Source of the DNA: Mycobacterium sp. JS623
Lineage (GTDB): Bacteria; Actinomycetota; Actinomycetes; Mycobacteriales; Mycobacteriaceae
Direction: 5' to 3'
Assembly (NCBI RefSeq): GCF_000328565.1
Contig: NC_019966.1
Location: 806,001 to 870,000, forward strand
DNA: 64,000 nt
A program made the translations under genes and the position numbers. The notes beneath the pieces are model-generated. The model was not told where the DNA came from and did no database searches. It worked only from the letters and a program-made list of their open reading frames with translations. Positions 1 to 9,757 of this stretch are shown here, piece by piece; the first letter of the stretch is position 1, and each line of letters opens with the position of its first letter.

Positions 1-1
1 T

Positions 2-2491
2 GCGGACAAAGATCAGTTAGGAGCAGTCGTTTTCGCCTGGTGGGGTGAGACGGTATACCGCTACCGATCCATAGTGGTCGGAGTCATGGTTGCGCTGTGC
101 CTGGGCGGTGGCGCGTACGGTCTGACTCTCGGCGCACATCTCACTCAGAGCGGTTTCTACGACAGTGGCAGCGAGTCGGCGAGGGCGTCGCGCCTTGGTG
201 ACGAGGCGTACGGCCGCGATACCTCAGGCCACATCGTGGCGATCTACTCGGCTCCGGACGGCAAGACCGTCGACAATCGAGCGTTCACCAAGAAGATCCT
301 CGACAACCTCGCCAAGGTCGAAAAGGAACGCCCAGACCAGATCCTTCGGTCGGTCGGCTACTTCAAGAACCCAAAGCTGCTGCGCAACATGGCTGACGCC
401 GGCAGAAAGCACGCGTTCATGTCGATACAGCTCAAGGGAGACGACGACGACACCATCCTGAAGAACTACCGGACGGTCCAGCACGATTTCGCTATCCCGG
501 GCGTCGATGTGAAGCTGGCCGGTTTGCAGCCGTTGGCCAACGAGCTGATGGGGACCATCGGCGAAGACCAGCAGCGGGCCGAACTTCTGGCCATACCGCT
601 GGTGGCGGTGTTGTTGTTCTTCGTGTTTGGTGGTGTGGTCGCGGCGTTCCTGCCGGCGATGGTCGGTGGTCTGAGCATCGCCGGCTCGCTGGGCATCATG
701 CGGTTGATCGCGATATCGGGGCCGGTGCACTATTTCGCCCAGCCGGTTGTGACGCTGATCGGTTTGGGCATCGCCATCGACTACGGGCTGTTCGTCGTCA
801 GCCGCTTCCGCGAGGAGATCGCCGAGGGCTATGACACCGAGACTGCGGTACGCCGTGCCGTGATGACGGCCGGGCGGACCGTGGTGTTTTCCTCGGTGCT
901 CATCGTGGCATCCGCGGCCTGCTTGCTGCTGTTCCCGCAGGGCTTCCTCAGATCGCTCACCTACGCGATGATCGCTTCGGTCATGTTGTCGGCGATACTG
1001 TCGATCACTGTGCTCCCTGCATTACTGGGGATGCTGGGCCGCCACGTCGACGACTTGGGCGTGTACTCGTTCCTGCGGGTTCCGTTCTTCCGCAACTGGA
1101 AACCCACCAACTGGTGGTTGCACTGGCTCGGCGCGCGCGTGCAGAAGACCAAGACCCGCGAAGAGGTCGAGAACGGCTTCTGGGGCAAGCTCGTCGACCG
1201 TGTGATGAAGCGGCCACTGGTTTTTGCCGTGCCGATCGTCGTAGTCATGATTTGGCTGATCGTCCCGCTGAGCAATCTGTCATTGGGCGGTATCAGCGAA
1301 AAGTACCTGCCCCCAACGGATTCGGTGCGTCAGGCGCAGCAGGAGTTCGACAAGATCTTCCCGGGGTTCCGCACCGAGACGCTGACGCTGGTGATCCATA
1401 GCAATAACGGCCGCCCGGTGACCAACGCTCAGGTCGAGGAAATCCGCGCCGAGGCGATGACGATTTCGGGCTTCGTCGATGCGGACAACAATCCGGCCAA
1501 CATGTGGAAGGAGCGCCCCTATCTCGACGGCGCAACGAAAGACCCATCGGTTCGGGTGATCCAAAACGGCCTTGTGAACCGTAATGACGCCGACACGAAG
1601 GTCACCGAGTTGCGTGCAATCACGGCGCCGCGCGGCCTGACTGTCTGGGTGGGCGGCACGCCCGCGCTCGAACAGGACAGCATCCACAGCATCTTTTCGA
1701 GGCTGCCGCTGATGGCGGTCCTCTTGATCGGCACGAGCACGGTGCTGATGTTCCTGGCGTTCGGGTCAATGGTGTTGCCCATCAAGGCCGCGATCATGAG
1801 CGTATTGACACTAGGTTCGACGTTGGGCGTGTTGACGTGGATATTCGTCGACGGCCACTTGTCCACGTTGCTGAATTTCACGCCGACCCCGTTGACGGCC
1901 CCGGTGATCGGCCTCGTCATCGTGGTGATCTATGGCCTGTCGACCGATTACGAAGTCTTCCTCGTGTCCCGGATGGTCGAGGCACGCGAGCATGGGGCGT
2001 CGACGGCGAACGCTATCCGCATCGGTACGGCGACTACCGGCCGCCTCATCACCGCGGCGGCCTTGGTTCTGGTTGTGGTGGCGGGCGCCTTTGTCTTCTC
2101 GGACCTGGTGATGATGAAGTACCTGGCGTTCGGTTTGGTCACGGCGTTGCTGCTGGACGCGACGGTGGTCCGGATGTTCCTTGTTCCGTCGGTGATGAAG
2201 TTGCTCCGCGACGAGTGCTGGTGGGCGCCGCAGTGGATGAAACGATTGCAAAACCGGCTGGGGCTCAGCGAGATTGATCTGCCCGACGAGCGCAAGCCCC
2301 GGGCCATGCCGGCTGAGGACCTGGAGATGGCGGTGATCGGGGCCGCGCCGATGCCAGATGTCGGTTCCGCCGGTGACGGTGAATTGCAGCAGATCTCTTC
2401 GACTGAGAACTCGGAGAATGGTGACTCTGCTTCGACGGCCGCGGTTCCGGTTCTGCAGCAACAGGATCCGGGCACCGCATCTGCGGGCTGA
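2..2491 (+). CDS. MmpL3-like RND (MMPL) transporter, 5' end unresolved
   Basis: The protein closely resembles mycobacterial MmpL3, the inner-membrane exporter of trehalose monomycolate. Both proton-relay Asp-Tyr pairs are visible, in IDYGLF (about residue 236 counted from the ATG at 74) and in STDYEVF (about 624), along with the two RND halves and the LALDATVVRMF-type end. The C-terminal tail is about 120 residues shorter than in M. tuberculosis MmpL3. The reading frame stays open to the window edge. MmpL3 proteins begin M-FAWWG; here FAWWGETVYRYR is preceded by GTT (29-31), not a start codon, although AGGAG lies at 19-23. The ATG at 74 lies inside the first membrane helix, so it is an unlikely start. 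The gene is probably a second MmpL3-type paralogue rather than the canonical locus. The family call is firm; the start is not. Confidence 0.9.
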   Translation, partial: ADKDQLGAVVFAWWGETVYRYRSIVVGVMVALCLGGGAYGLTLGAHLTQSGFYDSGSESARASRLGDEAYGRDTSGHIVAIYSAPDGKTVDNRAFTKKILDNLAKVEKERPDQILRSVGYFKNPKLLRNMADAGRKHAFMSIQLKGDDDDTILKNYRTVQHDFAIPGVDVKLAGLQPLANELMGTIGEDQQRAELLAIPLVAVLLFFVFGGVVAAFLPAMVGGLSIAGSLGIMRLIAISGPVHYFAQPVVTLIGLGIAIDYGLFVVSRFREEIAEGYDTETAVRRAVMTAGRTVVFSSVLIVASAACLLLFPQGFLRSLTYAMIASVMLSAILSITVLPALLGMLGRHVDDLGVYSFLRVPFFRNWKPTNWWLHWLGARVQKTKTREEVENGFWGKLVDRVMKRPLVFAVPIVVVMIWLIVPLSNLSLGGISEKYLPPTDSVRQAQQEFDKIFPGFRTETLTLVIHSNNGRPVTNAQVEEIRAEAMTISGFVDADNNPANMWKERPYLDGATKDPSVRVIQNGLVNRNDADTKVTELRAITAPRGLTVWVGGTPALEQDSIHSIFSRLPLMAVLLIGTSTVLMFLAFGSMVLPIKAAIMSVLTLGSTLGVLTWIFVDGHLSTLLNFTPTPLTAPVIGLVIVVIYGLSTDYEVFLVSRMVEAREHGASTANAIRIGTATTGRLITAAALVLVVVAGAFVFSDLVMMKYLAFGLVTALLLDATVVRMFLVPSVMKLLRDECWWAPQWMKRLQNRLGLSEIDLPDERKPRAMPAEDLEMAVIGAAPMPDVGSAGDGELQQISSTENSENGDSASTAAVPVLQQQDPGTASAG

Positions 2492-2562
2492 GGTGGTCAC
2501 GGCGACGGGTGACGAGTGCTCACCGCCAACGGCAGCTGATCCTGGGAATGCATGCGACCCGG

Positions 2563-2586
2563 GGTTGTCATCAAATCATGACAACC
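2563..2586. terminator. Perfect 9-bp inverted repeat (terminator or operator)
   Basis: GGTTGTCAT and ATGACAACC flank a 6-base loop CAAATC, between the mmpL3-like gene and the small secreted gene. There is no T-run, so it could be a mycobacterial tract-less terminator for the upstream gene or an operator for the downstream one. Confidence 0.45.
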
Positions 2587-2681
2587 TCGATCCAGGCTGA
2601 GCTGCACCCCAAGGATCCTCCAAGGCATTCGTCGCAGCGTTTCGGTACCGGTCGAGGGCCGGCTATGCGAAAGGGACGGCT

Positions 2682-2918
2682 ATGAAGCGACTATTTGTGG
2701 GCGTTGCCACAGCTGCCTTGCTGTCCGGCGGCGCGGTCGCCGCCGGCCTGGGTGCAGGTACCGCTCAGGCGGGCGATGACTGCACGCCAGCCGCAATGGT
2801 GGGCGCTATTTGCTACGGCCCAAATCACTGGTGCCCAGGGGATTCCCTGTTCCACCTGACCCAGAATCACGTCTACAACCCGGTGACGTGGGACATGAAT
2901 GTCTGCCACACCTACTAG
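2682..2918 (+). CDS. Small secreted Cys-containing protein, apparently truncated by TAG
   Basis: This 78-residue product has a classic signal peptide (MKRLFVGVATAALLSGG, cleavage near AQA-GDD). The mature part contains four cysteines, in DDCTP, ICYGP, HWCPG and NVCHTY. The gene ends at TAG right after HTY, but the same frame continues for 58 codons with a strongly proline-rich, coding-like sequence that ends in CWAMWIPAPCPNG. Mycobacterial secreted proteins of this type normally carry such a Pro-rich, Cys-containing tail, so the TAG is probably a nonsense mutation. The function is unknown. Confidence 0.7.
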   Translation: MKRLFVGVATAALLSGGAVAAGLGAGTAQAGDDCTPAAMVGAICYGPNHWCPGDSLFHLTQNHVYNPVTWDMNVCHTY

Positions 2919-3095
2919 CACGTGGCGCCCGAGGACGCCAATCAAGGCCAGGGCATTTATGAGGGACCCAATCCTCCGCCTCCGCAAGCTCCTCCCATGG
3001 GGTGGCCGGGCGGCCCTCCGCCTCCTCCCAGCCTGCCTGCGCCTCCCGGCATGTGCTGGGCGATGTGGATTCCCGCGCCTTGCCCGAATGGGTAG
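2919..3095 (+). pseudogene. Severed proline-rich C-terminal tail of the secreted protein
   Basis: This is the in-frame continuation of the preceding gene after its TAG. It encodes HVAPEDANQGQGIYEG, then runs of PPPP, then CWAMWIPAPCPNG, and stops at TAG 3093-3095. There is no start codon of its own in a sensible place. The composition and residual cysteines suggest it was recently part of the same protein. Confidence 0.55.
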
Positions 3096-3107
3096 CCGGT
3101 CGCCACG

Positions 3108-6100
3108 TCACACCGACTCGGGCACACGATCCTTCGACCGCATCTCCTGACGTAGCGAGGCGAACTCCGAGATCGTCCGTGTCGCCACTGAGGCGACCGG
3201 CCGGGCGTTGCGGCCCGTTGGCTCGGTCTTGGACACCATCACCACGCTGTCGATGTAGGGCTGGATTGTGGTGGCGTTCTGCACCGTCGCGACGATGACC
3301 AGTTGGAAGCCGAACTTGCGGAACGCCTGCAGTGCCTGCTGCGCGAACTGCGGGTCCGACTTGCTGAACGCTTCGTCGAGCATCAGCTGCGCGAAAACCG
3401 GCTTGTTGTCGGCACTTTCGGGACTCGCCAGGTTGAAGCTCAGTGCACCGGCGAGGCAGAACGCCATCAGCTTCTCCTGCTCGCCGCCGGAGTTGTCGCC
3501 CGCATTGCTGTGCGTGCGGATCAACTCGTCGTTGGTCACATCCCACTCCGCGCAGTCGAACGTAAACCGGTTGCGCACGTCCAGCGCGTCGCGCGTCCAC
3601 GCCTTGTCCTCCGGCGCCGTCGACGCCAGCCGATTACGCAGCCGCAAAATGTCGGCGTACTGATCGAGGATCGCCTGCTTGTCGCCCAGCCCGACCTCGG
3701 CGATGCGCCGCGAAATCGACCGCACAATCTCGGTCAGCTCGGCCACAGCCGGCAGCTGCCGCGGCGTCGCCCGCAGCGTCAGCCGTGTGCCGCGATTGAA
3801 CTCCACCGCACCCAAACCCGTGTTGACACGGTCGATTTGATCGCTGATCCGCCGCGCCTCCTGCTCGGCGACGCGGTGCAGCGTCAAGATCGCGTCGGGC
3901 GCCTGCTCGGTGACCAGCCGCATCATCCGCTCATAGGCCTCGGGCAACTCGCGCTCGTCGATGTGCTTGCACAGCGCGACGTAGTCGTGCACGCGCTCGT
4001 CAAAGTCATCTGAGTCGTTCGGAATCGCGTCCGGGAACGATGTGTCGAACGTATTGAGGATGCGCGCCAGTTCGTCGTAAGAGCGGCGCCGGCTCTCGCG
4101 CAGTTGTTCGCGTTCCTTCTTGATCGCGGTGAAGAGCGCATCGCGATGCGGTTCGGGATCGAGCAATTCCAGCGTGACGGGAAGCGCGGCGGCGTAGCGG
4201 TTCAGCAGATCGGTCAGCGGCTCGGAGACGAACGCCGGAGACAGCCGCTCCTGCAAATCCATCAGCCGTGTCCGCCGGTCGTCGAGGGCGTCACGCCGCG
4301 TCTGGATCGCACCGCGGCGCGTCATGAATTTCTGGATCTGCGACCAACATTCGTCGGCGCGGGCGTTGAGCGCATCGAGGTCGGGGTTCTCGGCCATCAG
4401 CAACTCGTACTGCTCGCGCAGCCGCTCGGCGTGCCCGTCGGCGGTCTCGGTATCGATCTGGCTCCACTGCGGGTACTGCTCGCAGATCGCCTTGCACGCC
4501 GCGGCTCGGTCGCGCCACTGCTGACGCTGGGCGGCGATGTCGTCGGCGACCCGCCGCGCTTTTTGGTAGGCCTCTTCGGCGGCGGCCAGTTCGACGGTCA
4601 GCGCGTTGATCTTCGCGGTGACGTCGCCCTGGTACAGGTACTCGGACTGCTTGACCGGACGCCGGTCGTCCTTGACGGCCAGCCGGTCGGAGTCCTTGTA
4701 CAGCCCGGTGTCCGTGACGGCGCGGCGGAACCGGTCGAACACGCCGGGGGTGTCGACGCAGACATGGTCACCGGCATTGGTGATGACGTCGACGGCCTCG
4801 GCGGCACATGGATGCTGAGGATCGACGGCAAACAGCTTGCCTGCCAACGTATTCGGCTCAGGGTCCACAGGCTCGGCGCCGAGGAACTTCGCTCGTACGT
4901 GGTGCAGTTGCAGCCGGCCGCGCATGTCGGTGTCGTTGACGAACCGCAGCACCTTCTCCCAGTGCTGGTCGGGCACCAGCAGCCGAAGGCCCGCGCCGCG
5001 CAGCACCTTCTCGACGGCTGTGCGCCAACGCGTTTGGTCGGACTTGAGATCCAGCAGCTCGGCGATGTAAGGCAGCTCGGTTGCGTCGGCACCGACTTCG
5101 GCGCAGATGTGGTCGCGCATCGCGAGCGCGAACTCCGGCAGCGCGGAGCCGACGAGCTCGACGCGCTTGAGTTCTTTGGCGGCGGCGTCGCGGGCGATAC
5201 GCGCGGACTTCTGCGCGTATTCCGCGTCGGTGGACGCTTCGCGGTTGCGTTCGACCTTCGCGAGCATCTCGGTGGCTTGTGCGAGCAGTTCCTCACGCAG
5301 GTTCCAGAACTCGTCGGCCGTGTCCGGGATGTCGATGTCGTGGGCGGTGAGCAGGTCCTCGTAGGCGGCGCGCCGGCGCTCGACCTGCTCCGCCTCCGTC
5401 TCGGCGGCGGTCACCTGGGACTGCAGCGGGGCGATGTTGGCGCTGGATCCGCTGATCTGCGAGTTGAGCGAATCCGCCTCGGCCTTAGCCAGATTCAGCG
5501 ACCGGGTGACGTCCTCGTACTCGTTCTCGAGCTGGTCGATGGTGCCATCGAGCGTCGCGATCTGGGCGGGGCACTGCGCGAGGCGGACGTGGTCGGTGTA
5601 CGCGCGGACCATCGGCGCGTCGACGAGGTCGATGATGCCGAGGTCCGACGACTCCGAGGCGTAGCGCTGCTGGATGGTCTCGATGTCACCGAGGATCTTG
5701 CGCTTCTTCTGCGCGACGGCCAGCAGTTCGCGGGCCTCGACCAGCGGGTCGATCTGCTTGAGCGCCTCGGGCAGCCGAGCGAGGCTGTCGGGTTCGTCGA
5801 GCATGAACTCGCGGACGAATTGCTCAAGTCCGCCAACGCTTTTCAGTGACTTGGCCTTGCCGAGGAGCTGCTGGGCGGCGTCGGAGGCGCGAATGCCGAT
5901 GGTGGCGTACAGCTGCGCGAGATATTGCGATTCGACCTTGGTGGAGAACCGCCAGTGTTCTTTGAACACGCCTGCGTCGAAGCGGCCGGCGGCCCAGCGG
6001 TTGCAGACGTCCTCGATGTCGAGGTCGCCGTCGCCGAGCACGAAGCGGCTGGAGGAGTCGTTGCGGGACTCGCCGGTGAGCCACTTGAGCACCAGGCCGG

Positions 6101-6467
6101 TGACGGTGCGGCCGGAGTCGCTGGCGTAAGTGACCGCGACGGCCGACCAGGCGGTGCCGTCGCCGCGCAGGTACATCACGCGGCTGGTGCCGCCATCTGA
6201 CCGCTGGCCCCACGCGCCGCGGACGTACTTGTCGACGGTGCGGCGGCCGGCGCTGGATCCGGCGGCGGTGTTGTCGCCGGAGGCGTTGAAGTTGCGCCGG
6301 TTGAACGGCAGGAAGCCGAGCGAAATTGCGTCCAGCAGTGAGGATTTGCCGCTACCGGAGGCGCCGGCGATCAGCGCGCCGCCAGAGCTGAACGGGATGG
6401 AGTGGTAGCCGTCGAAGACGCCCCAGTTGATGACCTGCAGCCGGGACAAGTGGAACTGTTCAGTCAA
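3108..6467 (-). CDS. jetC: JetC / MksB-type SMC-like ATPase of a Wadjet system
   Basis: This condensin-like ATPase of about 1119 residues matches JetC/MksB, known in M. smegmatis as EptC, which restricts plasmid maintenance by loop extrusion. Visible features are Walker [10 protein letters not shown] (about 35-43), a long Ala/Glu/Arg-rich coiled-coil middle, the ABC signature SGGEQEKL (about 990) and Walker [15 protein letters not shown] (about 1027). The frame is open upstream to 6605. I choose the TTG at 6467, giving [16 protein letters not shown], because 6502-6660 is the upstream cassette that is non-coding in front of jetA and jetB. A GGGGGA lies about 9 bases upstream. An ATG start at 6541 inside the cassette cannot be excluded. 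The usual partners jetB and jetA are 4 kb and 25 kb away on the same strand, and jetD is not in the window. Confidence 0.88.
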   Translation of the reverse strand: MTEQFHLSRLQVINWGVFDGYHSIPFSSGGALIAGASGSGKSSLLDAISLGFLPFNRRNFNASGDNTAAGSSAGRRTVDKYVRGAWGQRSDGGTSRVMYLRGDGTAWSAVAVTYASDSGRTVTGLVLKWLTGESRNDSSSRFVLGDGDLDIEDVCNRWAAGRFDAGVFKEHWRFSTKVESQYLAQLYATIGIRASDAAQQLLGKAKSLKSVGGLEQFVREFMLDEPDSLARLPEALKQIDPLVEARELLAVAQKKRKILGDIETIQQRYASESSDLGIIDLVDAPMVRAYTDHVRLAQCPAQIATLDGTIDQLENEYEDVTRSLNLAKAEADSLNSQISGSSANIAPLQSQVTAAETEAEQVERRRAAYEDLLTAHDIDIPDTADEFWNLREELLAQATEMLAKVERNREASTDAEYAQKSARIARDAAAKELKRVELVGSALPEFALAMRDHICAEVGADATELPYIAELLDLKSDQTRWRTAVEKVLRGAGLRLLVPDQHWEKVLRFVNDTDMRGRLQLHHVRAKFLGAEPVDPEPNTLAGKLFAVDPQHPCAAEAVDVITNAGDHVCVDTPGVFDRFRRAVTDTGLYKDSDRLAVKDDRRPVKQSEYLYQGDVTAKINALTVELAAAEEAYQKARRVADDIAAQRQQWRDRAAACKAICEQYPQWSQIDTETADGHAERLREQYELLMAENPDLDALNARADECWSQIQKFMTRRGAIQTRRDALDDRRTRLMDLQERLSPAFVSEPLTDLLNRYAAALPVTLELLDPEPHRDALFTAIKKEREQLRESRRRSYDELARILNTFDTSFPDAIPNDSDDFDERVHDYVALCKHIDERELPEAYERMMRLVTEQAPDAILTLHRVAEQEARRISDQIDRVNTGLGAVEFNRGTRLTLRATPRQLPAVAELTEIVRSISRRIAEVGLGDKQAILDQYADILRLRNRLASTAPEDKAWTRDALDVRNRFTFDCAEWDVTNDELIRTHSNAGDNSGGEQEKLMAFCLAGALSFNLASPESADNKPVFAQLMLDEAFSKSDPQFAQQALQAFRKFGFQLVIVATVQNATTIQPYIDSVVMVSKTEPTGRNARPVASVATRTISEFASLRQEMRSKDRVPESV

Positions 6468-6504
6468 TTCGGCTAATTCCCCCGCGCTCCGTGTTGTCGT
6501 GCAC
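6460..6504 (-). promoter_or_regulatory. 14-codon leader ORF overlapping the jetC start
   Basis: The cassette supplies GAGGAG and GTG at 6504, beginning GTG CAC GAC AAC like jetA's own start (GTG CAC GAC GAC). In this frame the peptide [14 protein letters not shown] stops at TGA 6460-6462, overlapping the proposed jetC TTG (6465-6467). This is a geometry typical of translational coupling. It probably arose when a jetA promoter and start was fused upstream of jetC out of frame. Confidence 0.4.
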
Positions 6505-6660
6505 CTAGCGCTCCTCGATCTGTCATTTGTCGGATGCCTCAACATAGGCGACGGGCCCGACATCGTCGGCGCGGGAAGGGTCGTGTCGGCTGAGAAATCC
6601 GTCACCCGAACTGTTTGCCGATGTCAGCCGAAGGCACGCTTTGTGAGACGTCGTGCGCTT
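6502..6660 (-). repeat. Jet upstream cassette, copy A (in front of jetC)
   Basis: This is one of four related segments, each directly upstream of a jet gene. Read on the minus strand the shared blocks are GCTGACATCGGCAAAC, CCGACACGA, CGATGTCG and CCTATGTTGAGGCATCCGAC, followed by GAGGAG and GTG. TATGTT (6541-6546) fits a TANNNT -10 hexamer, 37 bases above the GTG. Similarity fades near 6650, so this copy is shorter than those at 11.1, 33.4 and 44.5 kb. Confidence 0.7.
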
Positions 6661-6695
6661 CGAGTGACCCGCGATGTCACTGCGACTAATGAGAC

Positions 6696-7661
6696 CTATG
6701 GGGCGTTCAGTTCCAACACCCGACGATTCCCGTAGTCAGTGACATAGACATCGCCGTCTGAGCCCACCGCTACACCCCAAGGTTTCTTCAGTCCGGACAC
6801 GGGTACGTCTGTCGAACTTGCTTCACCTGCAGCCAATTTCGAGACTCGACCGTCGCCGTAGCCGGTGACGTAAACGGTTCCGGCTTTGTCGACGGCGATT
6901 CCGTTCGGCCCGTGCAGGTCTGTGAAGGGCAACTCGGTGGGGTCGCTCGTGCCCCCTCCCAATTTCAGTACGCGGTTGTTGTGTGAGTCGGCCACGTATA
7001 CGTTGTCGGCGGTATCTACTGCCACACCGAACGGTTTGCTGAGACCGGCGAAGGGCAATTCGACGGCGTTGGCGTCACCGCCTGAAATCTTCAGCACGCG
7101 ATCGTTGTACGTGTCGGCTACGTAGACGTTGCCGCCACCGTCGACGGCGATGCCACTTGGCCTATTGAGTCCGGCGATAGAAAGTTCCGTGGTGTTGCTG
7201 GCACCTGGAGCCAATTTCAGCACTCGGTCATTGACGTAGTCAGTGGCGTAGAGGGTTCCAGTTGAGTCGACTGCCACGCTGACGGGACCCGCTCCTGTGA
7301 AGGGCAGCTTCGCCGCGCCGGTGTGGGCCGCCGACATCTTCAGAACTTGGTTGTCGGCGATGTCAGTGGCTACATCAGCGATATAGACGTTGCCGTTGCC
7401 ATCGACGGCCACCCCTTGAGGCCCGTGAAGCGAGCCGAAGGGCAGCTCGATTGGACCGGACGGATGCGCGATGCTGGGCGGTGACGGCAGTGTCGTCTCC
7501 GAGTGCTGCATGGCAGAGGACACGATGGCGGCGACCGTAACTCCAATGACGGCTATTAATACAAGCCCCATCCACATCCACTTGGCCTTCCCGCCTCGGG
7601 TCGGAGGTGAAGGAGACGAGGGCTGCGGTGGCCATGGGTTAGGGGGCGGTGGCAGAGTCAT
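6696..7661 (-). CDS. Membrane-anchored NHL-repeat beta-propeller protein (PknD-sensor-like)
   Basis: The 321-residue protein has a short Pro-rich cytosolic segment, one membrane helix (about 28-50, WMGLVLIAVIGVTVAAIV), then about six NHL blades of the form GVAVDxxGNVYVADxxNxRVLKL. The extracellular propeller resembles the sensor domain of the mycobacterial Ser/Thr kinase PknD, but no kinase domain is present. It probably binds a ligand or protein in the periplasm or envelope. It lies between jetC and the DUF2563 gene. Its start (MTLPPPPNPWPP) is 46 bases from the DUF2563-side promoter area on the opposite strand. Confidence 0.8.
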   Translation of the reverse strand: MTLPPPPNPWPPQPSSPSPPTRGGKAKWMWMGLVLIAVIGVTVAAIVSSAMQHSETTLPSPPSIAHPSGPIELPFGSLHGPQGVAVDGNGNVYIADVATDIADNQVLKMSAAHTGAAKLPFTGAGPVSVAVDSTGTLYATDYVNDRVLKLAPGASNTTELSIAGLNRPSGIAVDGGGNVYVADTYNDRVLKISGGDANAVELPFAGLSKPFGVAVDTADNVYVADSHNNRVLKLGGGTSDPTELPFTDLHGPNGIAVDKAGTVYVTGYGDGRVSKLAAGEASSTDVPVSGLKKPWGVAVGSDGDVYVTDYGNRRVLELNAP

Positions 7662-7805
7662 GACTGCACTTTCGTCTCAGTGGAGTGGCGAGAATTCGAC
7701 GGGGACGTTCCACTGTCGCATCTAAGCCGTGACTGGTCATTAACCACGTCATCGTCACCAAATTTCCTGTGATTGGCAGGTGCGCTGTTGATATAGCCTT
7801 TGATC

Positions 7806-8144
7806 ATGTCTAGCGGAAAGTTCGAGGTAGACACCGGTGTGCTCCACTCGGGGAGCGACTTCAGCGGGTTTGCCGGAGCCGCAGCACGGAAAGCGGCGAA
7901 TCGGCTATCAGGGGCATCTTTGCCACAGGGCATATTCGGTGACTTCGCCGCTGCGGACGCCTTTCACATCGCGGTCACCAGCGCTCGCGAGACCCACGTC
8001 GCGCGGTCGCGCGATCACGATGCACGGCTGACGGATATTTCGAGTAAGGGACACATCGGTGCGCGAGCGCTAGCTGACACGGACACCGGAGCGGCCGAGA
8101 CGATCGGTTCGGCTGGCGACCACGTGGGCGAAGTCGGCTCTTGA
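7806..8144 (+). CDS. DUF2563-family ESX-associated small protein
   Basis: Starting at MSSGKFEVDTGVLHSG, this protein carries the DUF2563 signature: VDTGVLHSG..., SGASLPQGIFGDFAAADAFH, and a helical segment with a T-x(4)-H-V pattern. Family members are small helical proteins encoded with larger ESX/EspA-like partners in mycobacteria and are thought to be type VII secretion clients or chaperones. TAGCCT (7794-7799) lies exactly six bases before the ATG and no Shine-Dalgarno is seen, so a leaderless transcript is likely. Its TGA overlaps the TTG start of the next gene (TTGA), implying coupling. Confidence 0.75.
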   Translation: MSSGKFEVDTGVLHSGSDFSGFAGAAARKAANRLSGASLPQGIFGDFAAADAFHIAVTSARETHVARSRDHDARLTDISSKGHIGARALADTDTGAAETIGSAGDHVGEVGS

Positions 8145-9718
8145 GCCAATTTGTCAACTTCACGGAAACCGAGTTGGCCGCGGCCGCGGGAGGCGACCCT
8201 TGGAAGCTGAACAAAGAAATACAGGCGGGGGACGCCGGCGCGATCAATGATCTGGCCGATGCGTTTCACCAAGCCGGTTTCCACGTTCGGGAAGCGAACG
8301 ACGAGTTCGACGCGGCCAAGCGCCAATTCAAAGAGGCGTACCGGCGAAATGACGCCGAATACCCAATCGACGAATCGCATGAGGTCCAACGGGCCGCGAC
8401 TCAGCTAGCCGGCCATCCGGAAGAACTTTCGCGTATCGCAGTGGATTTGGAGCAAGTCGCCGCTTCGCTCGCGGTCGCACAGCGCGACAGCGACGCCGAG
8501 ATCTCGGCGCTCGAATCGCAGCTGCACGCCATTGACGACCAAATCACCGCTGCCGCAGCGGATTCGCCGTCGCAGGCGGCTCAGTTGCTCGAGTCGGCGA
8601 AAGCCGCAACTCGGGCGGGCGTCGGACAACTTGAGCAGTTCCGCGGTGCCTACGTTGCGCAGCTCAACGCAGCGGAGGCAGCGATGATGGCGTCAGGGTA
8701 CGCGCCGGACGTGATCGATGACCTTGACGGGGTGGCCGGTAACGCACCTGAAGAAGTCGCCCAGCGGTACGACAAATCGGGACAGCGGGCGCGTGATCAG
8801 GCCATGGTCGACAAAGCCAATGCCCAAGGCAGACACGCCTATTTGCCAGGCATGGAGGGTCAGCCCGGCTATATGACAAGGGCGGAGGCCGACGCCGCGG
8901 CCCGCTTGCGCGACTACCAAGCGATTACCGATCCTGCACACGGCTATGTACGTACGGCGCATGCGCATGGTGATGACCGGCCGACACGGTTGGCGGGTCA
9001 ACGGCTCGATGACTACATGACGGCTACATCGTCCGGACCCGTGTCGAAAGATGTGGTCCTCGGCGGTGACGCGCGCACCCGCGCTCAGGCGAGGCTCAAC
9101 CTCCAACACGACCTGGAAAACGGAAACTTGTCCTGGCATCAACAACCCATGACGCCGGACGACGCCACACAGTTGATGGATCAGATTGAAGTGACCGACC
9201 GGTCCACTGCGCTAACGAGGTTGCAGCAGCAACTCCATGAGGCGGGAATGACGCCGCAGGGGGCAGCAGGTGTCGCCCAGAATATGTCCCACGGAATAGT
9301 TCCGAAAGAACTCGTTGAGGGTGCATCGGCTGCCGGCAAGCCGATCGCCGGTGGGGCAGAGGCCTTTGACCGATTCGGCGAATCGCTGCCCACAGGCAAG
9401 CACTGGCAAGGAGCGACATTTTCAGCCGAAGACGTCGAGACGCTCAAGAAGATCGGCGGAAAACTTGGTTGGGCTGGCACCGCAATAGATTTGGGAGTGG
9501 GATTGTATGAGTGGCAGCATGGTGCACCGCTCGGAGAAGTAGCTTCGAAGACTGCAGGTGGTATGGCTGGGGCATGGGCGCTCGGAGCGATTGGAGCCGA
9601 GGTAGGCGCGGTGGGCGGTCCACCCGGGGTGTTCCTCGGCGCGCTCGCCTTTGGCACGGTCGGCGCGATGGGCGGTGAGGAAGCGGGGAAGGCGGCTTAC
9701 AAATGGCTTACGGGGTAA
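8141..9718 (+). CDS. Large ESX-like helical protein with glycine-zipper C-terminus (candidate T7SS effector)
   Basis: The 525-residue protein starts at TTG overlapping the DUF2563 stop. Residues about 1-200 are Ala/Glu-rich helices like ESX substrates. The middle (200-430) is hydrophilic with no recognised enzyme motif. The last 80 residues are Gly/Ala-rich and hydrophobic (GLYEWQHGAPLGEV, then AGAWALGAIGAEVGAVGG), resembling glycine-zipper membrane-inserting segments of secreted toxins. The architecture, with a small DUF2563 partner before and a four-helix membrane protein after, fits a secreted effector with partner and immunity protein. No toxic activity can be read from the sequence, so function is inference. 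Confidence 0.6.
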   Translation: MSQFVNFTETELAAAAGGDPWKLNKEIQAGDAGAINDLADAFHQAGFHVREANDEFDAAKRQFKEAYRRNDAEYPIDESHEVQRAATQLAGHPEELSRIAVDLEQVAASLAVAQRDSDAEISALESQLHAIDDQITAAAADSPSQAAQLLESAKAATRAGVGQLEQFRGAYVAQLNAAEAAMMASGYAPDVIDDLDGVAGNAPEEVAQRYDKSGQRARDQAMVDKANAQGRHAYLPGMEGQPGYMTRAEADAAARLRDYQAITDPAHGYVRTAHAHGDDRPTRLAGQRLDDYMTATSSGPVSKDVVLGGDARTRAQARLNLQHDLENGNLSWHQQPMTPDDATQLMDQIEVTDRSTALTRLQQQLHEAGMTPQGAAGVAQNMSHGIVPKELVEGASAAGKPIAGGAEAFDRFGESLPTGKHWQGATFSAEDVETLKKIGGKLGWAGTAIDLGVGLYEWQHGAPLGEVASKTAGGMAGAWALGAIGAEVGAVGGPPGVFLGALAFGTVGAMGGEEAGKAAYKWLTG

Positions 9719-9757
9719 ATCATTAACGTCCCATTCGTAGTCACAACCTTCGTCGGC

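Noticed and set aside
4104..5849. 581-codon plus-strand ORF opposite jetC
   Set aside because: It is a shadow of the jetC codon pattern in high-GC DNA; the translation has no recognisable domain, whereas jetC has all ATPase motifs.
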